Shown here one piece after another: positions 12,485 through 27,575 of a stretch of DNA of 64,000 bases (position 1 is the stretch's first letter; each line of letters starts with the position of its first letter). This stretch comes from Luidia sarsii (Eukaryota; Echinodermata; Asteroidea; Paxillosida; Luidiidae). Location: contig OX465102.1 in assembly GCA_949987565.1 (NCBI GenBank), positions 7,056,512 through 7,120,511 of the forward strand, given 5' to 3'. The notes beneath the pieces were generated by a model, which saw only the letters and a list, made by a program, of their open reading frames with translations, made no database searches and was not told where the DNA came from. The translations under genes and the position numbers were made by a program.

Positions 12485-15400
12485 TTAAACATCAGTGTGT
12501 AATGTCACAAGGTAATTGGCAGAATTTCTGCCAGATCCACATATGGCTGGGTCAGCATGGCTATAATTAGCTTCAACATCAGTGTGGGATGTCACAAGGT
12601 GACTGGTAGAAGTTCTGCCAGATCCACAGATGTTAGGGTCAGCATGGCTGTAAGCTTCATCATCAGTGTGGGACGTCACAAGATGATTGGCAGAAGTTCT
12701 TCCTGATCCACAGATAGGTGGGTCAGCATGGCTTTTAGCTTTAACATCAGTGTGGGATGTCACAGGGTGATTGGCAAAAGTTTTGCCAGATCCACAGATG
12801 GCTGGGTCTGCTGGGCTGTTAGCTTCAACATCAGTATGGGATGTCACAATGTCATTAGCAGAAGTTCTGCCAGATCCACAGATGGCTGGGTCAGCATGGC
12901 TAATAGCTTCAACATAAGTGTGGGACGTCACAAGGTGATTGGCAGAAGTTCTGCCTGATCCACAGATGGCTGGGTCTGCATGGCTGTTAGATTCAACATC
13001 AGTGTGAAATGTCACAAGGTGATTGGCAGAAGTTCTGCCAGATCCACAGATGGCAGGGTAAGCATTGCTTTTAGCTTCAACATCAGTGTGGGATGTCACA
13101 AGGTGATTGGCAGAAGTTCTGCCTGACCCACAGATGGCAGGGTCAGCATTGGTATTAGCTTCAACATCAGTGTGGGACGTCACAAGGTGATTGGCAGAAG
13201 TTCTGCCTGATCCACAGATGGCTGGGTCAGCATGGCTTTTAGCTTAAACAGCAGTGTGTAATGTCACAAGCTGATTTGCAGAAGTTCTGCCTAGTCTGCT
13301 TGGCTTCAACATCAGTGTGGGACGTCACAAGGTGATTGGCAGAAGTTCTGCCAGATCCACAGATAGCTGGGTCTGCATGGCACTTAAGCTTCAACATCAG
13401 TGTGGATTGTCACAAGATGATTGGCAGAAGTTCTGCCTGACCCACAGATGGCAGGGTCAGCATGGGTATTAGCTTCAACATCAGTGTGGGACGTGACAAG
13501 GTGATTGGCAGAAGTTCTGCCTGATCCACAGATGGCTGGGTCAGCATGGCTTTTAGCTTCAACAGCAGTGTGTAATGTCACAAGCTGATTTGCAGATGTT
13601 CTGCCTGGTCTGCTTGGCTAGTAGCTTAAACATCAGTGTGTAATGTCACAAGGTAATTGGCAGAATTTCTGCCAGATCCACATATGGCTGGGTCTGCATG
13701 GCTATTAGCTTCAACATCAGTGTGGGACAACACAAGGTGATTGGCAGAAGTTTTGCCAGATCCATAGATGGCTGGGTCAGCATGGCTATAATTAGCTTCA
13801 ACATCAGTGTGGGATGTCACAAGGTGACTGGTAGAAGTTCTGCCAGATCCACAGATGTTAGGGTCAGCATGGCTGTAAGCTACAACATAAGTGTGGGACG
13901 TCACAAGATGATTGGCAGAAGTTCTTCCTGATCCACAGATAGCTGGGTCAGCATGGCTTTTAGCTTCAACATCAGTGTGGGATATCACAGGGTGATTGGC
14001 AAATGTTCTGCCTGACCCACAGATTGCAGGGTCAGCATTGCTAATAGCTTCAACATCAGTGTGAAATGTCACAAGGTGATTGGCAGAAACTCTGCCAGAT
14101 CCACAGATGGCAGGGTAAGCATTGCTTTTAGTTTCAACATCAGTGTGGGATGTCACAAGGTGATTGACAGAAGTTCTGCCAGATCCACAGATGGCTGGGT
14201 CTGCATGGCTGACAGCTTCAACATCAGTGTGGAATGTTACAAGGTGACTGGTAGAAGTTCTGCCAGATCCACAGATGGCTGGGTCTGCTGGGCTAATAGC
14301 TTCAACATCAGTGTGGAATGTCACAAGGTGATTGGCAGAAGTTCTGCCAGATCCACAGATGGCTGGGTCTGCATGGCTGACAGCTTCAACATCAGTGTGG
14401 AATGTTACAAGGTGACTGGTAGAAGTTCTGCCAGATCCACAGATGGCTGGGTCTGCTGGGCTAATAGCTTCAACATCAGTGTGGAATGTCACAAGGTGAT
14501 TGGCAGAAGTTCTGCCTGACCCACAGATAGCTGGGTCTGCATGGCTTTTAGCTTCAACATCAGTGTGGAATGTCACAAGATGATTGGCAGAAGTTCTGCC
14601 TGACCCACAGATAGCTGGGTCTGCATGGCTTTTAGCTTCAACATCAGTGTGGAATGTCACAAGATGATTGGCAGAAGTTCTGCCTGACCCACAGATGGCA
14701 GGGTCAGCATGTGTATTAGCTTCAACATCAGTGTGGGACGTGCAGAAGTTCTGCCTGGTCTGCTTGGCTAGTAGCTTAAACATCAGTGTGTAATGTCACA
14801 AGGTAATTGGCAGAATTTCTGCCAGATCCACATATGGCTGGGTCTGCATGGCTATTAGCTTCAACATCAGTGTGGGACAACACAAGGTGATTGGCAGAAG
14901 TTTTGCCAGATCCACAGATGGCTGGGTCAGCATGGCTATTAGCTTCAACATCAGTGTGGGACGTCACAAGGTGATTGGCATAAGTTCTGCCAGATCCACA
15001 AATGGCTGGGTCTGCATGGCTGTCAGCTTCAACATCAGTGTGGAATGTCACAAGGTGATTGGCAGAAGTTCTGCCTGATCCACAGATGGCTGGGTCAGCA
15101 TGGCTTTTAGCTTAAACAGCAGTGTGTAATGTCACAAGCTGATTTGCAGAAGTTCTGCCTAGTCTGCTTGGCTTAAACATCAGTGTGGGACGTCACAAGG
15201 TGATTGGCAGAAGTTCTGCCAGATCCACAGATAGCTGGGTCTGCATGGCTTTTAGCTTCAACATCAGTGTGGAATGTCACAAGATGATTGGCAGAAGTTC
15301 TGCCTGACCCACAGATGGCAGGGTCAGCATGGGTATTAGCTTCAACATCAGTGTGGGACGTGACAAGGTGATTGGCAGAAAATCTGCCTGATCCACAGAT

Positions 15401-15492
15401 GGCTGGGTCAGCATGGCTTTTAGCTTCAACAGCAGTGTGTAATGTCACAAGCTGATTTGCAGAAGTTCTGCCTGGTCTGTTTGGCTAGTAGC
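12485..15492. repeat. higher-order satellite unit 4, expanded (3008 bp)
   Basis: It is 253 bp longer than the basic unit: three extra monomers plus the single-base insertion near 13380. The extra monomers are a visible duplication within the B part (the pattern at 14160-14340 repeats at 14340-14520). It also has the private variant GGCAGAAAATCTGCC near 15375. Confidence 0.8.
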
Positions 15493-18092
15493 TTAAACAT
15501 CAGTGTGTAATGTCACAAGGTAATTGGCAGAATTTCTGCCAGATCCACATATGGCTGGGTCAGCATGGCTATAATTAGCTTCAACATCAGTGTGGGATGT
15601 CACAAGGTGACTGGTAGAAGTTCTGCCAGATCCACAGATGTTAGGGTCAGCATGGCTGTAAGCTTCATCATCAGTGTGGGACGTCACAAGATGATTGGCA
15701 GAAGTTCTTCCTGATCCACAGATAGGTGGGTCAGCATGGCTTTTAGCTTTAACATCAGTGTGGGATGTCACAGGGTGATTGGCAAAAGTTTTGCCAGATC
15801 CACAGATGGCTGGGTCTGCTGGGCTGTTAGCTTCAACATCAGTATGGGATGTCACAATGTCATTAGCAGAAGTTCTGCCAGATCCACAGATGGCTGGGTC
15901 AGCATGGCTAATAGCTTCAACATAAGTGTGGGACGTCACAAGGTGATTGGCAGAAGTTCTGCCTGATCCACAGATGGCTGGGTCTGCATGGCTGTTAGAT
16001 TCAACATCAGTGTGAAATGTCACAAGGTGATTGGCAGAAGTTCTGCCAGATCCACAGATGGCAGGGTAAGCATTGCTTTTAGCTTCAACATCAGTGTGGG
16101 ACGTCACAAGGTGATTGGCAGAAGTTCTGCCTGACCCACAGATGGCAGGGTCAGCATTGGTATTAGCTTCAACATCAGTGTGGGACGTCACAAGGTGATT
16201 GGCAGAAGTTCTGCCTGATCCACAGATGGCTGGGTCAGCATGGCTTTTAGCTTAAACAGCAGTGTGTAATGTCACAAGCTGATTTGCAGAAGTTCTGCCT
16301 AGTCTGCTTGGCTTCAACATCAGTGTGGGACGTCACAAGGTGATTGGCAGAAGTTCTGCCAGATCCACAGATAGCTGGGTCTGCATGGCTTTTAGCTTCA
16401 ACATCAGTGTGGATTGTCACAAGATGATTGGCAGAAGTTCTGCCTGACCCACAGATGGCAGGGTCAGCATGGGTATTAGCTTCAACATCAGTGTGGGACG
16501 TCACAAGATGATTGGCAGAAGTTCTTCCTGATCCACAGATAGCTGGGTCAGCATGGCTTTTAGCTTCAACATCAGTGTGGGATATCACAGGGTGATTGGC
16601 AAATGTTCTGCCTGACCCACAGATTGCAGGGTCAGCATTGCTAATAGCTTCAACATCAGTGTGAAATGTCACAAGGTGATTGGCAGAAACTCTGCCAGAT
16701 CCACAGATGGCAGGGTAAGCATTGCTTTTAGTTTCAACATCAGTGTGGGATGTCACAAGGTGATTGACAGAAGTTCTGCCAGATCCACAGATGGCTGGGT
16801 CTGCATGGCTGACAGCTTCAACATCAGTGTGGAATGTTACAAGGTGACTGGTAGAAGTTCTGCCAGATCCACAGATGGCTGGGTCTGCTGGGCTAATAGC
16901 TTCAACATCAGTGTGGAATGTCACAAGGTGATTGGCAGAAGTTCTGCCAGATCCACAGATGGCTGGGTCTGCATGGCTGACAGCTTCAACATCAGTGTGG
17001 AATGTTACAAGGTGACTGGTAGAAGTTCTGCCAGATCCACAGATGGCTGGGTCTGCTGGGCTAATAGCTTCAACATCAGTGTGGAATGTCACAAGGTGAT
17101 TGGCAGAAGTTCTGCCTGACCCACAGATAGCTGGGTCTGCATGGCTTTTAGCTTCAACATCAGTGTGGAATGTCACAAGATGATTGGCAGAAGTTCTGCC
17201 TGACCCACAGATAGCTGGGTCTGCATGGCTTTTAGCTTCAACATCAGTGTGGAATGTCACAAGATGATTGGCAGAAGTTCTGCCTGACCCACAGATGGCA
17301 GGGTCAGCATGTGTATTAGCTTCAACATCAGTGTGGGACGTGCAGAAGTTCTGCCTGGTCTGCTTGGCTAGTAGCTTAAACATCAGTGTGTAATGTCACA
17401 AGGTAATTGGCAGAATTTCTGCCAGATCCACATATGGCTGGGTCTGCATGGCTATTAGCTTCAACATCAGTGTGGGACAACACACGGTGATTGGCAGAAG
17501 TTTTGCCAGATCCACAGATGGCTGGGTCAGCATGGCTATTAGCTTCAACATCAGTGTGGGACGTCACAAGGTGATTGGCATAAGTTCTGCCAGATCCACA
17601 AATGGCTGGGTCTGCATGGCTGTCAGCTTCAACATCAGTGTGGAATGTCACAAGGTGATTGGCAGAAGTTCTGCCTGATCCACAGATGGCTGGGTCAGCA
17701 TGGCTTTTAGCTTAAACAGCAGTGTGTAATGTCACAAGCTGATTTGCAGAAGTTCTGCCTAGTCTGCTTGGCTTAAACATCAGTGTGGGACGTCACAAGG
17801 TGATTGGCAGAAGTTCTGCCAGATCCACAGATAGCTGGGTCTGCATGGCTTTTAGCTTCAACATCAGTGTGGAATGTCACAAGATGATTGGCAGAAGTTC
17901 TGCCTGACCCACAGATGGCAGGGTCAGCATGGGTATTAGCTTCAACATCAGTGTGGGACGTGACAAGGTGATTGGCAGAAAATCTGCCTGATCCACAGAT
18001 GGCTGGGTCAGCATGGCTTTTAGCTTCAACAGCAGTGTGTAATGTCACAAGCTGATTTGCAGAAGTTCTGCCTGGTCTGTTTGGCTAGTAGC
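15493..18092. repeat. higher-order satellite unit 5 (2600 bp)
   Basis: It shares the duplicated B-part monomers and the GGCAGAAAATCTGCC variant (near 17975) with unit 4, 2600 bp downstream. Units 4 and 5 are therefore sister duplicates. The beginning of the B part has been deleted. Confidence 0.8.
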
Positions 18093-20847
18093 TTAAACAT
18101 CAGTGTGTAATGTCACAAGGTAATTGGCAGAATTTCTGCCAGATCCACATATGGCTGGGTCAGCATGGCTATAATTAGCTTCAACATCAGTGTGGGATGT
18201 CACAAGGTGACTGGTAGAAGTTCTGCCAGATCCACAGATGTTAGGGTCAGCATGGCTGTAAGCTTCATCATCAGTGTGGGACGTCACAAGATGATTGGCA
18301 GAAGTTCTTCCTGATCCACAGATAGGTGGGTCAGCATGGCTTTTAGCTTTAACATCAGTGTGGGATGTCACAGGGTGATTGGCAAAAGTTTTGCCAGATC
18401 CACAGATGGCTGGGTCTGCTGGGCTGTTAGCTTCAACATCAGTATGGGATGTCACAATGTCATTAGCAGAAGTTCTGCCAGATCCACAGATGGCTGGGTC
18501 AGCATGGCTAATAGCTTCAACATAAGTGTGGGACGTCACAAGGTGATTGGCAGAAGTTCTGCCTGATCCACAGATGGCTGGGTCTGCATGGCTGTTAGAT
18601 TCAACATCAGTGTGAAATGTCACAAGGTGATTGGCAGAAGTTCTGCCAGATCCACAGATGGCAGGGTAAGCATTGCTTTTAGCTTCAACATCAGTGTGGG
18701 ACGTCACAAGGTGATTGGCAGAAGTTCTGCCTGACCCACAGATGGCAGGGTCAGCATTGGTATTAGCTTCAACATCAGTGTGGGACGTCACAAGGTGATT
18801 GGCAGAAGTTCTGCCTGATCCACAGATGGCTGGGTCAGCATGGCTTTTAGCTTAAACAGCAGTGTGTAATGTCACAAGCTGATTTGCAGAAGTTCTGCCT
18901 AGTCTGCTTGGCTTCAACATCAGTGTGGGACGTCACAAGGTGATTGGCAGAAGTTCTGCCAGATCCACAGATAGCTGGGTCTGCATGGCTTTTAGCTTCA
19001 ACATCAGTGTGGATTGTCACAAGATGATTGGCAGAAGTTCTGCCTGACCCACAGATGGCAGGGTCAGCATGGGTATTAGCTTCAACATCAGTGTGGGACG
19101 TGACAAGGTGATTGGCAGAAGTTCTGCCTGATCCACAGATGGCTGGGTCAGCATGGCTTTTAGCTTCAACAGCAGTGTGTAATGTCACAAGCTGATTTGC
19201 AGATGTTCTGCCTGGTCTGCTTGGCTAGTAGCTTAAACATCAGTGTGTAATGTCACAAGGTAATTGGCAGAATTTCTGCCAGATCCACATATGGCTGGGT
19301 CTGCATGGCTATTAGCTTCAACATCAGTGTGGGACAACACAAGGTGATTGGCAGAAGTTTTGCCAGATCCATAGATGGCTGGGTCAGCATGGCTATAATT
19401 AGCTTCAACATCAGTGTGGGATGTCACAAGGTGACTGGTAGAAGTTCTGCCAGATCCACAGTTGTTAGGGTCAGCATGGCTGTAAGCTACAACATAAGTG
19501 TGGGACGTCACAAGATGATTGGCAGAAGTTCTTCCTGATCCACAGATAGCTGGGTCAGCATGGCTTTTAGCTTCAACATCAGTGTGGGATATCACAGGGT
19601 GATTGGCAAATGTTCTGCCTGACCCACAGATTGCAGGGTCAGCATTGCTATTAGCTTCAACATCAGTGTGAAATGTCACAAGGTGATTGGCAGAAACTCT
19701 GCCAGATCCACAGATGGCAGGGTAAGCATTGCTTTTAGTTTCAACATCAGTGTGGGATGTCACAAGGTGATTGACAGAAGTTCTGCCAGATCCACAGATG
19801 GCTGGGTCTGCATGGCTGACAGCTTCAACATCAGTGTGGAATGTTACAAGGTGACTGGTAGAAGTTCTGCCAGATCCACAGATGGCTGGGTCTGCTGGGC
19901 TAATAGCTTCAACATCAGTGTGGAATGTCACAAGGTGATTGGCAGAAGTTCTGCCTGACCCACAGATAGCTGGGTCTGCATGGCTTTTAGCTTCAACATC
20001 AGTGTGGAATGTCACAAGATGATTGGCAGAAGTTCTGCCTGACCCACAGATGGCAGGGTCAGCATGTGTATTAGCTTCAACATCAGTGTGGGACGTGCAG
20101 AAGTTCTGCCTGGTCTGCTTGGCTAGTAGCTTAAACATCAGTGTGTAATGTCACAAGGTAATTGGCAGAATTTCTGCCAGATCCACATATGGCTGGGTCT
20201 GCATGGCTATTAGCTTCAACATCAGTGTGGGACAACACAAGGTGATTGGCAGAACTTTTGCCAGATCCACAGATGGCTGGGTCAGCATGGCTATTAGCTT
20301 CAACATCAGTGTGGGACATCACAAGGTGATTGGCATAAGTTCTGCCAGATCCACAAATGGCTGGGTCTGCATGGCTGTCAGCTTCAACATCAGTGTGGAA
20401 TGTCACAAGGTGATTGGCAGAAGTTCTGCCTGATCCACAGATGGCTGGGTCAGCATGGCTTTTAGCTTAAACAGCAGTGTGTAATGTCACAAGCTGATTT
20501 GCAGAAGTTCTGCCTAGTCTGCTTGGCTTAAACATCAGTGTGGGACGTCACAAGGTGATTGGCAGAAGTTCTGCCAGATCCACAGATAGCTGGGTCTGCA
20601 TGGCTTTTAGCTTCAACATCAGTGTGGAATGTCACAAGATGATTGGCAGAAGTTCTGCCTGACCCACAGATGGCAGGGTCAGCATGGGTATTAGCTTCAA
20701 CATCAGTGTGGGACGTGACAAGGTGATTGGCAGAAGTTCTGCCTGATCCACAGATGGCTGGGTCAGCATGGCTTTTAGCTTCAACAGCAGTGTGTAATGT
20801 CACAAGCTGATTTGCAGAAGTTCTGCCTGGTCTGTTTGGCTAGTAGC
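18093..20847. repeat. higher-order satellite unit 6 (2755 bp)
   Basis: Basic 2755-bp arrangement. It has private substitutions, such as GACATCAC for GACGTCAC near 20316 and GGCAGAACTTTTGCC near 20247. Confidence 0.85.
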
Positions 20848-23800
20848 TTAAACATCAGTGTGTAATGTCACAACGTAATTGGCAGAATTTCTGCCAGATC
20901 CACATATGGCTGGGTCAGCATGGCTATAATTAGCTTCAACATCAGTGTGGGATGTCACAAGGTGACTGGTAGAAGTTCTGCCAGATCCACAGATGTTAGG
21001 GTCAGCATGGCTGTAAGCTTCATCATCAGTGTGGGACGTCACAAGATGATTGGCAGAAGTTCTTCCTGATCCACAGATAGGTGGGTCAGCATGGCTTTTA
21101 GCTTTAACATCAGTGTGGGATGTCACAGGGTGATTGGCAAAAGTTTTGCCAGATCCACAGATGGCTGGGTCTGCTGGGCTGTTAGCTTCAACATCAGTAT
21201 GGGATGTCACAATGTCATTAGCAGAAGTTCTGCCAGATCCACAGATGGCTGGGTCAGCATGGCTAATAGCTTCAACATAAGTGTGGGACGTCACAAGGTG
21301 ATTGGCAGAAGTTCTGCCTGATCCACAGATGGCTGGGTCTGCATGGCTGTTAGATTCAACATCAGTGTGAAATGTCACAAGGTGATTGGCAGAAGTTCTG
21401 CCAGATCCACAGATGGCAGGGTAAGCATTGTTTTTAGCTTCAACATCAGTGTGGGACGTCACAAGGTGATTGGCAGAAGTTCTGCCTGACCCACAGATGG
21501 CAGGGTCAGCATTGGTATTAGCTTCAACATCAGTGTGGGACGTCACAAGGTGATTGGCAGAAGTTCTGCCTGATCCACAGATGGCTGGGTCAGCATAGCT
21601 TTTAGCTTAAACAGCAGTGTGTAATGTCACAAGCTGATTTGCAGAAGTTCTGCCTAGTCTGCTTGGCTTCAACATCAGTGTGGGACGTCACAAGGTGATT
21701 GGCAGAAGTTCTGCCAGATCCACAGATAGCTGGGTCTGCATGGCTTTTAGCTTCAACATCAGTGTGGATTGTCACAAGATGATTGGCAGAAGTTCTGCCT
21801 GACCCACAGATGGCAGGGTCAGCATGGGTATTAGCTTCAACATCAGTGTGGGACGTGACAAGGTGATTGGCAGAAGTTCTGCCTGATCCACAGATGGCTG
21901 GGTCAGCATGGCTTTTAGCTTCAACAGCAGTGTGTAATGTCACAAGCTGATTTGCAGATGTTCTGCCTGGTCTGCTTGGCTAGTAGCTTAAACATCAGTG
22001 TGTAATGTCACAAGGTAATTGGCAGAATTTCTGCCAGATCCACATATGGCTGGGTCTGCATGGCTATTAGCTTCAACATCAGTGTGGGACAACACAAGGT
22101 GATTGGCAGAAGTTTTGCCAGATCCATAGATGGCTGGGTCAGCATGGCTATAATTAGCTTCAACATCAGTGTGGGATGTCACAAGGTGACTGGTAGAAGT
22201 TCTGCCAGATCCACAGTTGTTAGGGTCAGCATGGCTGTAAGCTACAACATAAGTGTGGGACGTCACAAGATGATTGGCAGAAGTTCTTCCTGATCCACAG
22301 ATAGCTGGGTCAGCATGGCTTTTAGCTTCAACATCAGTGTGGGATATCACAGGGTGATTGGCAAATGTTCTGCCTGACCCACAGATTGCAGGGTCAGCAT
22401 TGCTATTAGCTTCAACATCAGTGTGAAATGTCACAAGGTGATTGGCAGAAACTCTGCCAGATCCACAGATGGCAGGGTAAGCATTGCTTTTAGTTTCAAC
22501 ATCAGTGTGGGATGTCACAAGGTGATTGACAGAAGTTCTGCCAGATCCACAGATGGCTGGGTCTGCATGGCTGACAGCTTCAACATCAGTGTGGAATGTT
22601 ACAAGGTGACTGGTAGAAGTTCTGCCAGATCCACAGATGGCTGGGTCTGCTGGGCTAATAGCTTCAACATCAGTGTGGAATGTCACAAGGTGATTGGCAG
22701 AAGTTCTGCCTGACCCACAGATAGCTGGGTCTGCATGGCTTTTAGCTTCAACATCAGTGTGGAATGTCACAAGATGATTGGCAGAAGTTCTGCCTGACCC
22801 ACAGATGGCAGGGTCAGCATGTGTATTAGCTTCAACATCAGTGTGGGACGTGCAGAAGTTCTGCCTGGTCTGCTTGGCTAGTAGCTTAAACATCAGTGTG
22901 TAATGTCACAAGGTAATTGGCAGAATTTCTGCCAGATCCACATATGGCTGGGTCTGCATGGCTATTAGCTTCAACATCAGTGTGGGACAACACAAGGTAA
23001 TTGGCAGAATTTCTGCCAGATCCACATATGGCTGGGTCTGCATGGCTATTAGCTTCAACATCAGTGTGGGACAACACAAGGTGATTGGCAGAAGTTCTGC
23101 CAGATCCACAAATGGCTGGGTCTGCATGGCTGTCAGCTTCAACATCAGTGTGGAATGTCACAAGGTGATTGGCAGAAGTTCTGCCTGATCCACAGATGGC
23201 TGGGTCAGCATGGCTTTTAGCTTCAACAGCAGTGTGTAATGTCACAAGCTGATTTGCAGATGTTCTGCCTGGTCTGCTTGGCTAGTAGCTTAAACATCAG
23301 TGTGTAATGTCACAAGGTAATTGGCAGAATTTCTGCCAGATCCACATATGGCTGGGTCTGCATGGCTATTAGCTTCAACATCAGTGTGGGACAACACAAG
23401 GTGATTGGCAGAAGTTTTGCCAGATCCATAGATGGCTGGGTCAGCATGGCTATAATTAGCTTCAACATCAGTGTGGGATGTCACAAGGTGACTGGTAGAA
23501 GTTCTGCCAGATCCACAGTTGTTAGGGTCAGCATGGCTGTAAGCTACAACATAAGTGTGGGACGTCACAAGATGATTGGCAGAAGTTCTTCCTGATCCAC
23601 AGATAGCTGGGTCAGCATGGCTTTTAGCTTCAACATCAGTGTGGGATATCACAGGGTGATTGGCAAATGTTCTGCCTGACCCACAGATTGCAGGGTCAGC
23701 ATTGCTATTAGCTTCAACATCAGTGTGAAATGTCACAAGGTGATTGGCAGAAACTCTGCCAGATCCACAGATGGCAGGGTAAGCATTGCTTTTAGTTTCA

Positions 23801-24820
23801 ACATCAGTGTGGGATGTCACAAGGTGATTGACAGAAGTTCTGCCAGATCCACAGATGGCTGGGTCTGCATGGCTGACAGCTTCAACATCAGTGTGGAATG
23901 TTACAAGGTGACTGGTAGAAGTTCTGCCAGATCCACAGATGGCTGGGTCTGCTGGGCTAATAGCTTCAACATCAGTGTGGAATGTCACAAGGTGATTGGC
24001 AGAAGTTCTGCCTGACCCACAGATAGCTGGGTCTGCATGGCTTTTAGCTTCAACATCAGTGTGGAATGTCACAAGATGATTGGCAGAAGTTCTGCCTGAC
24101 CCACAGATGGCAGGGTCAGCATGTGTATTAGCTTCAACATCAGTGTGGGACGTGCAGAAGTTCTGCCTGGTCTGCTTGGCTAGTAGCTTAAACATCAGTG
24201 TGTAATGTCACAAGGTAATTGGCAGAATTTCTGCCAGATCCACATATGGCTGGGTCTGCATGGCTATTAGCTTCAACATCAGTGTGGGACAACACAAGGT
24301 GATTGGCAGAAGTTCTGCCAGATCCACAAATGGCTGGGTCTGCATGGCTGTCAGCTTCAACATCAGTGTGGAATGTCACAAGGTGATTGGCAGAAGTTCT
24401 GCCTGATCCACAGATGGCTGGGTCAGCATGGCTTTTAGCTTAAACAGCAGTGTGTAATGTCACAAGCTGATTTGCAGAAGTTCTGCCTAGTCTGCTTGGC
24501 TTAAACATCAGTGTGGGACGTCACAAGGTGATTGGCAGAAGTTCTGCCAGATCCACAGATAGCTGGGTCTGCATGGCTTTTAGCTTCAACATCAGTGTGG
24601 AATGTCACAAGATGATTGGCAGAAGTTCTGCCTGACCCACAGATGGCAGGGTCAGCATGGGTATTAGCTTCAACATCAGTGTGGGACGTGACAAGGTGAT
24701 TGGCAGAAGTTCTGCCTGATCCACAGATGGCTGGGTCAGCATGGCTTTTAGCTTCAACAGCAGTGTGTAATGTCACAAGCTGATTTGCAGAAGTTCTGCC
24801 TGGTCTGTTTGGCTAGTAGC
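20848..24820. repeat. higher-order satellite unit 7, expanded (3973 bp)
   Basis: It contains two B parts, starting near 21988 and 23290 (1302 bp apart), joined by a short stretch at 22886-23289 in which the CACATATGGCTGGGTCTGC monomer is repeated. This is what unequal exchange between two B parts would leave. Confidence 0.8.
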
Positions 24821-27575
24821 TTAAACATCAGTGTGTAATGTCACAACGTAATTGGCAGAATTTCTGCCAGATCCACATATGGCTGGGTCAGCATGGCTAT
24901 AATTAGCTTCAACATCAGTGTGGGATGTCACAAGGTGACTGGTAGAAGTTCTGCCAGATCCACAGATGTTAGGGTCAGCATGGCTGTAAGCTTCATCATC
25001 AGTGTGGGACGTCACAAGATGATTGGCAGAAGTTCTTCCTGATCCACAGATAGGTGGGTCAGCATGGCTTTTAGCTTTAACATCAGTGTGGGATGTCACA
25101 GGGTGATTGGCAAAAGTTTTGCCAGATCCACAGATGGCTGGGTCTGCATGGCTGTTAGCTTCAACATCAGTATGGGATGTCACAATGTCATTAGCAGAAG
25201 TTCTGCCAGATCCACAGATGGCTGGGTCAGCATGGCTAATAGCTTCAACATAAGTGTGGGACGTCACAAGGTGATTGGCAGAAGTTCTGCCTGATCCACA
25301 GATGGCTGGGTCTGCATGGCTGTTAGATTCAACATCAGTGTGAAATGTCACAAGGTGATTGGCAGAAGTTCTGCCAGATCCACAGATGGCAGGGTAAGCA
25401 TTGCTTTTAGCTTCAACATCAGTGTGGGATGTCACAAGGTGATTGGCAGAAGTTCTGCCTGACCCACAGATGGCAGGGTCAGCATTGGTATTAGCTTCAA
25501 CATCAGTGTGGGACGTCACAAGGTGATTGGCAGAAGTTCTGCCTGATCCACAGATGGCTGGGTCAGCATGGCTTTTAGCTTAAACAGCAGTGTGTAATGT
25601 CACAAGCTGATTTGCAGAAGTTCTGCCTAGTCTGCTTGGCTTCAACATCAGTGTGGGACGTCACAAGGTGATTGGCAGAAGTTCTGCCAGATCCACAGAT
25701 AGCTGGGTCTGCATGGCTTTTAGCTTCAACATCAGTGTGGATTGTCACAAGATGATTGGCAGAAGTTCTGCCTGACCCACAGATGGCAGGGTCAGCATGG
25801 GTATTAGCTTCAACATCAGTGTGGGACGTGACAAGGTGATTGGCAGAAGTTCTGACTGATCCACAGATGGCTGGGTCAGCATGGCTTTTAGCTTCAACAG
25901 CAGTGTGTAATGTCACAAGCTGATTTGCAGATGTTCTGCCTGGTCTGCTTGGCTAGTAGCTTAAACATCAGTGTGTAATGTCACAAGGTAATTGGCAGAA
26001 TTTCTGCCAGATCCACATATGGCTGGGTCTGCATGGCTATTAGCTTCAACATCAGTGTGGGACAACACAAGGTGATTGGCAGAAGTTTTGCCAGATCCAT
26101 AGATGGCTGGGTCAGCATGGCTATAATTAGCTTCAACATCAGTGTGGGATGTCACAAGGTGACTGGTAGAAGTTCTGCCAGATCCACAGTTGTTAGGGTC
26201 AGCATGGCTGTAAGCTACAACATAAGTGTGGGACGTCACAAGATGATTGGCAGAAGTTCTTCCTGATCCACAGATAGCTGGGTCAGCATGGCTTTTAGCT
26301 TCAACATCAGTGTGGGATATCACAGGGTGATTGGCAAATGTTCTGCCTGACCCACAGATTGCAGGGTCAGCATTGCTATTAGCTTCAACATCAGTGTGAA
26401 ATGTCACAAGGTGATTGGCAGAAACTCTGCCAGATCCACAGATGGCAGGGTAAGCATTGCTTTTAGTTTCAACATCAGTGTGGGATGTCACAAGGTGATT
26501 GACAGAAGTTCTGCCAGATCCACAGATGGCTGGGTCTGCATGGCTGACAGCTTCAACATCAGTGTGGAATGTTACAAGGTGACTGGTAGAAGTTCTGCCA
26601 GATCCACAGATGGCTGGGTCTGCTGGGCTAATAGCTTCAACATCAGTGTGGAATGTCACAAGGTGATTGGCAGAAGTTCTGCCTGACCCACAGATAGCTG
26701 GGTCTGCATGGCTTTTAGCTTCAACATCAGTGTGGAATGTCACAAGATGATTGGCAGAAGTTCTGCCTGACCCACAGATGGCAGGGTCAGCATGTGTATT
26801 AGCTTCAACATCAGTGTGGGACGTGCAGAAGTTCTGCCTGGTCTGCTTGGCTAGTAGCTTAAACATCAGTGTGTAATGTCACAAGGTAATTGGCAGAATT
26901 TCTGCCAGATCCACATATGGCTGGGTCTGCATGGCTATTAGCTTCAACATCAGTGTGGGACAACACAAGGTGATTGGCAGAAGTTTTGCCAGATCCACAG
27001 ATGGCTGGGTCAGCATGGCTATTAGCTTCAACATCAGTGTGGGACGTCACAAGGTGATTGGCATAAGTTCTGCCAGATCCACAAATGGCTGGGTCTGCAT
27101 GGCTGTCAGCTTCAACATCAGTGTGGAATGTCACAAGGTGATTGGCAGAAGTTCTGCCTGATCCACAGATGGCTGGGTCAGCATGGCTTTTAGCTTAAAC
27201 AGCAGTGTGTAATGTCACAAGCTGATTTGCAGAAGTTCTGCCTAGTCTGCTTGGCTTAAACATCAGTGTGGGACGTCACAAGGTGATTGGCAGAAGTTCT
27301 GCCAGATCCACAGATAGCTGGGTCTGCATGGCTTTTAGCTTCAACATCAGTGTGGAATGTCACAAGATGATTGGCAGAAGTTCTGCCTGACCCACAGATG
27401 GCAGGGTCAGCATGGGTATTAGCTTCAACATCAGTGTGGGACGTGACAAGGTGATTGGCAGAAGTTCTGCCTGATCCACAGATGGCTGGGTCAGCATGGC
27501 TTTTAGCTTCAACAGCAGTGTGTAATGTCACAAGCTGATTTGCAGAAGTTCTGCCTGGTCTGTTTGGCTAGTAGC
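24821..27575. repeat. higher-order satellite unit 8 (2755 bp)
   Basis: Basic length. Its A part carries GTCTGCATGGCTGTTAGC near 25142, where most units have GTCTGCTGGGCTGTTAGC. Unit 10 shares the variant and unit 9, lying between them, does not. Confidence 0.85.

Noticed and set aside
13626..14783. 385-codon reverse ORF and the many similar long ORFs in the satellite
   Set aside because: They are 28-residue readings of the 84-bp monomer, open on both strands at once, and begin and end at truncated monomers rather than at gene-like signals.
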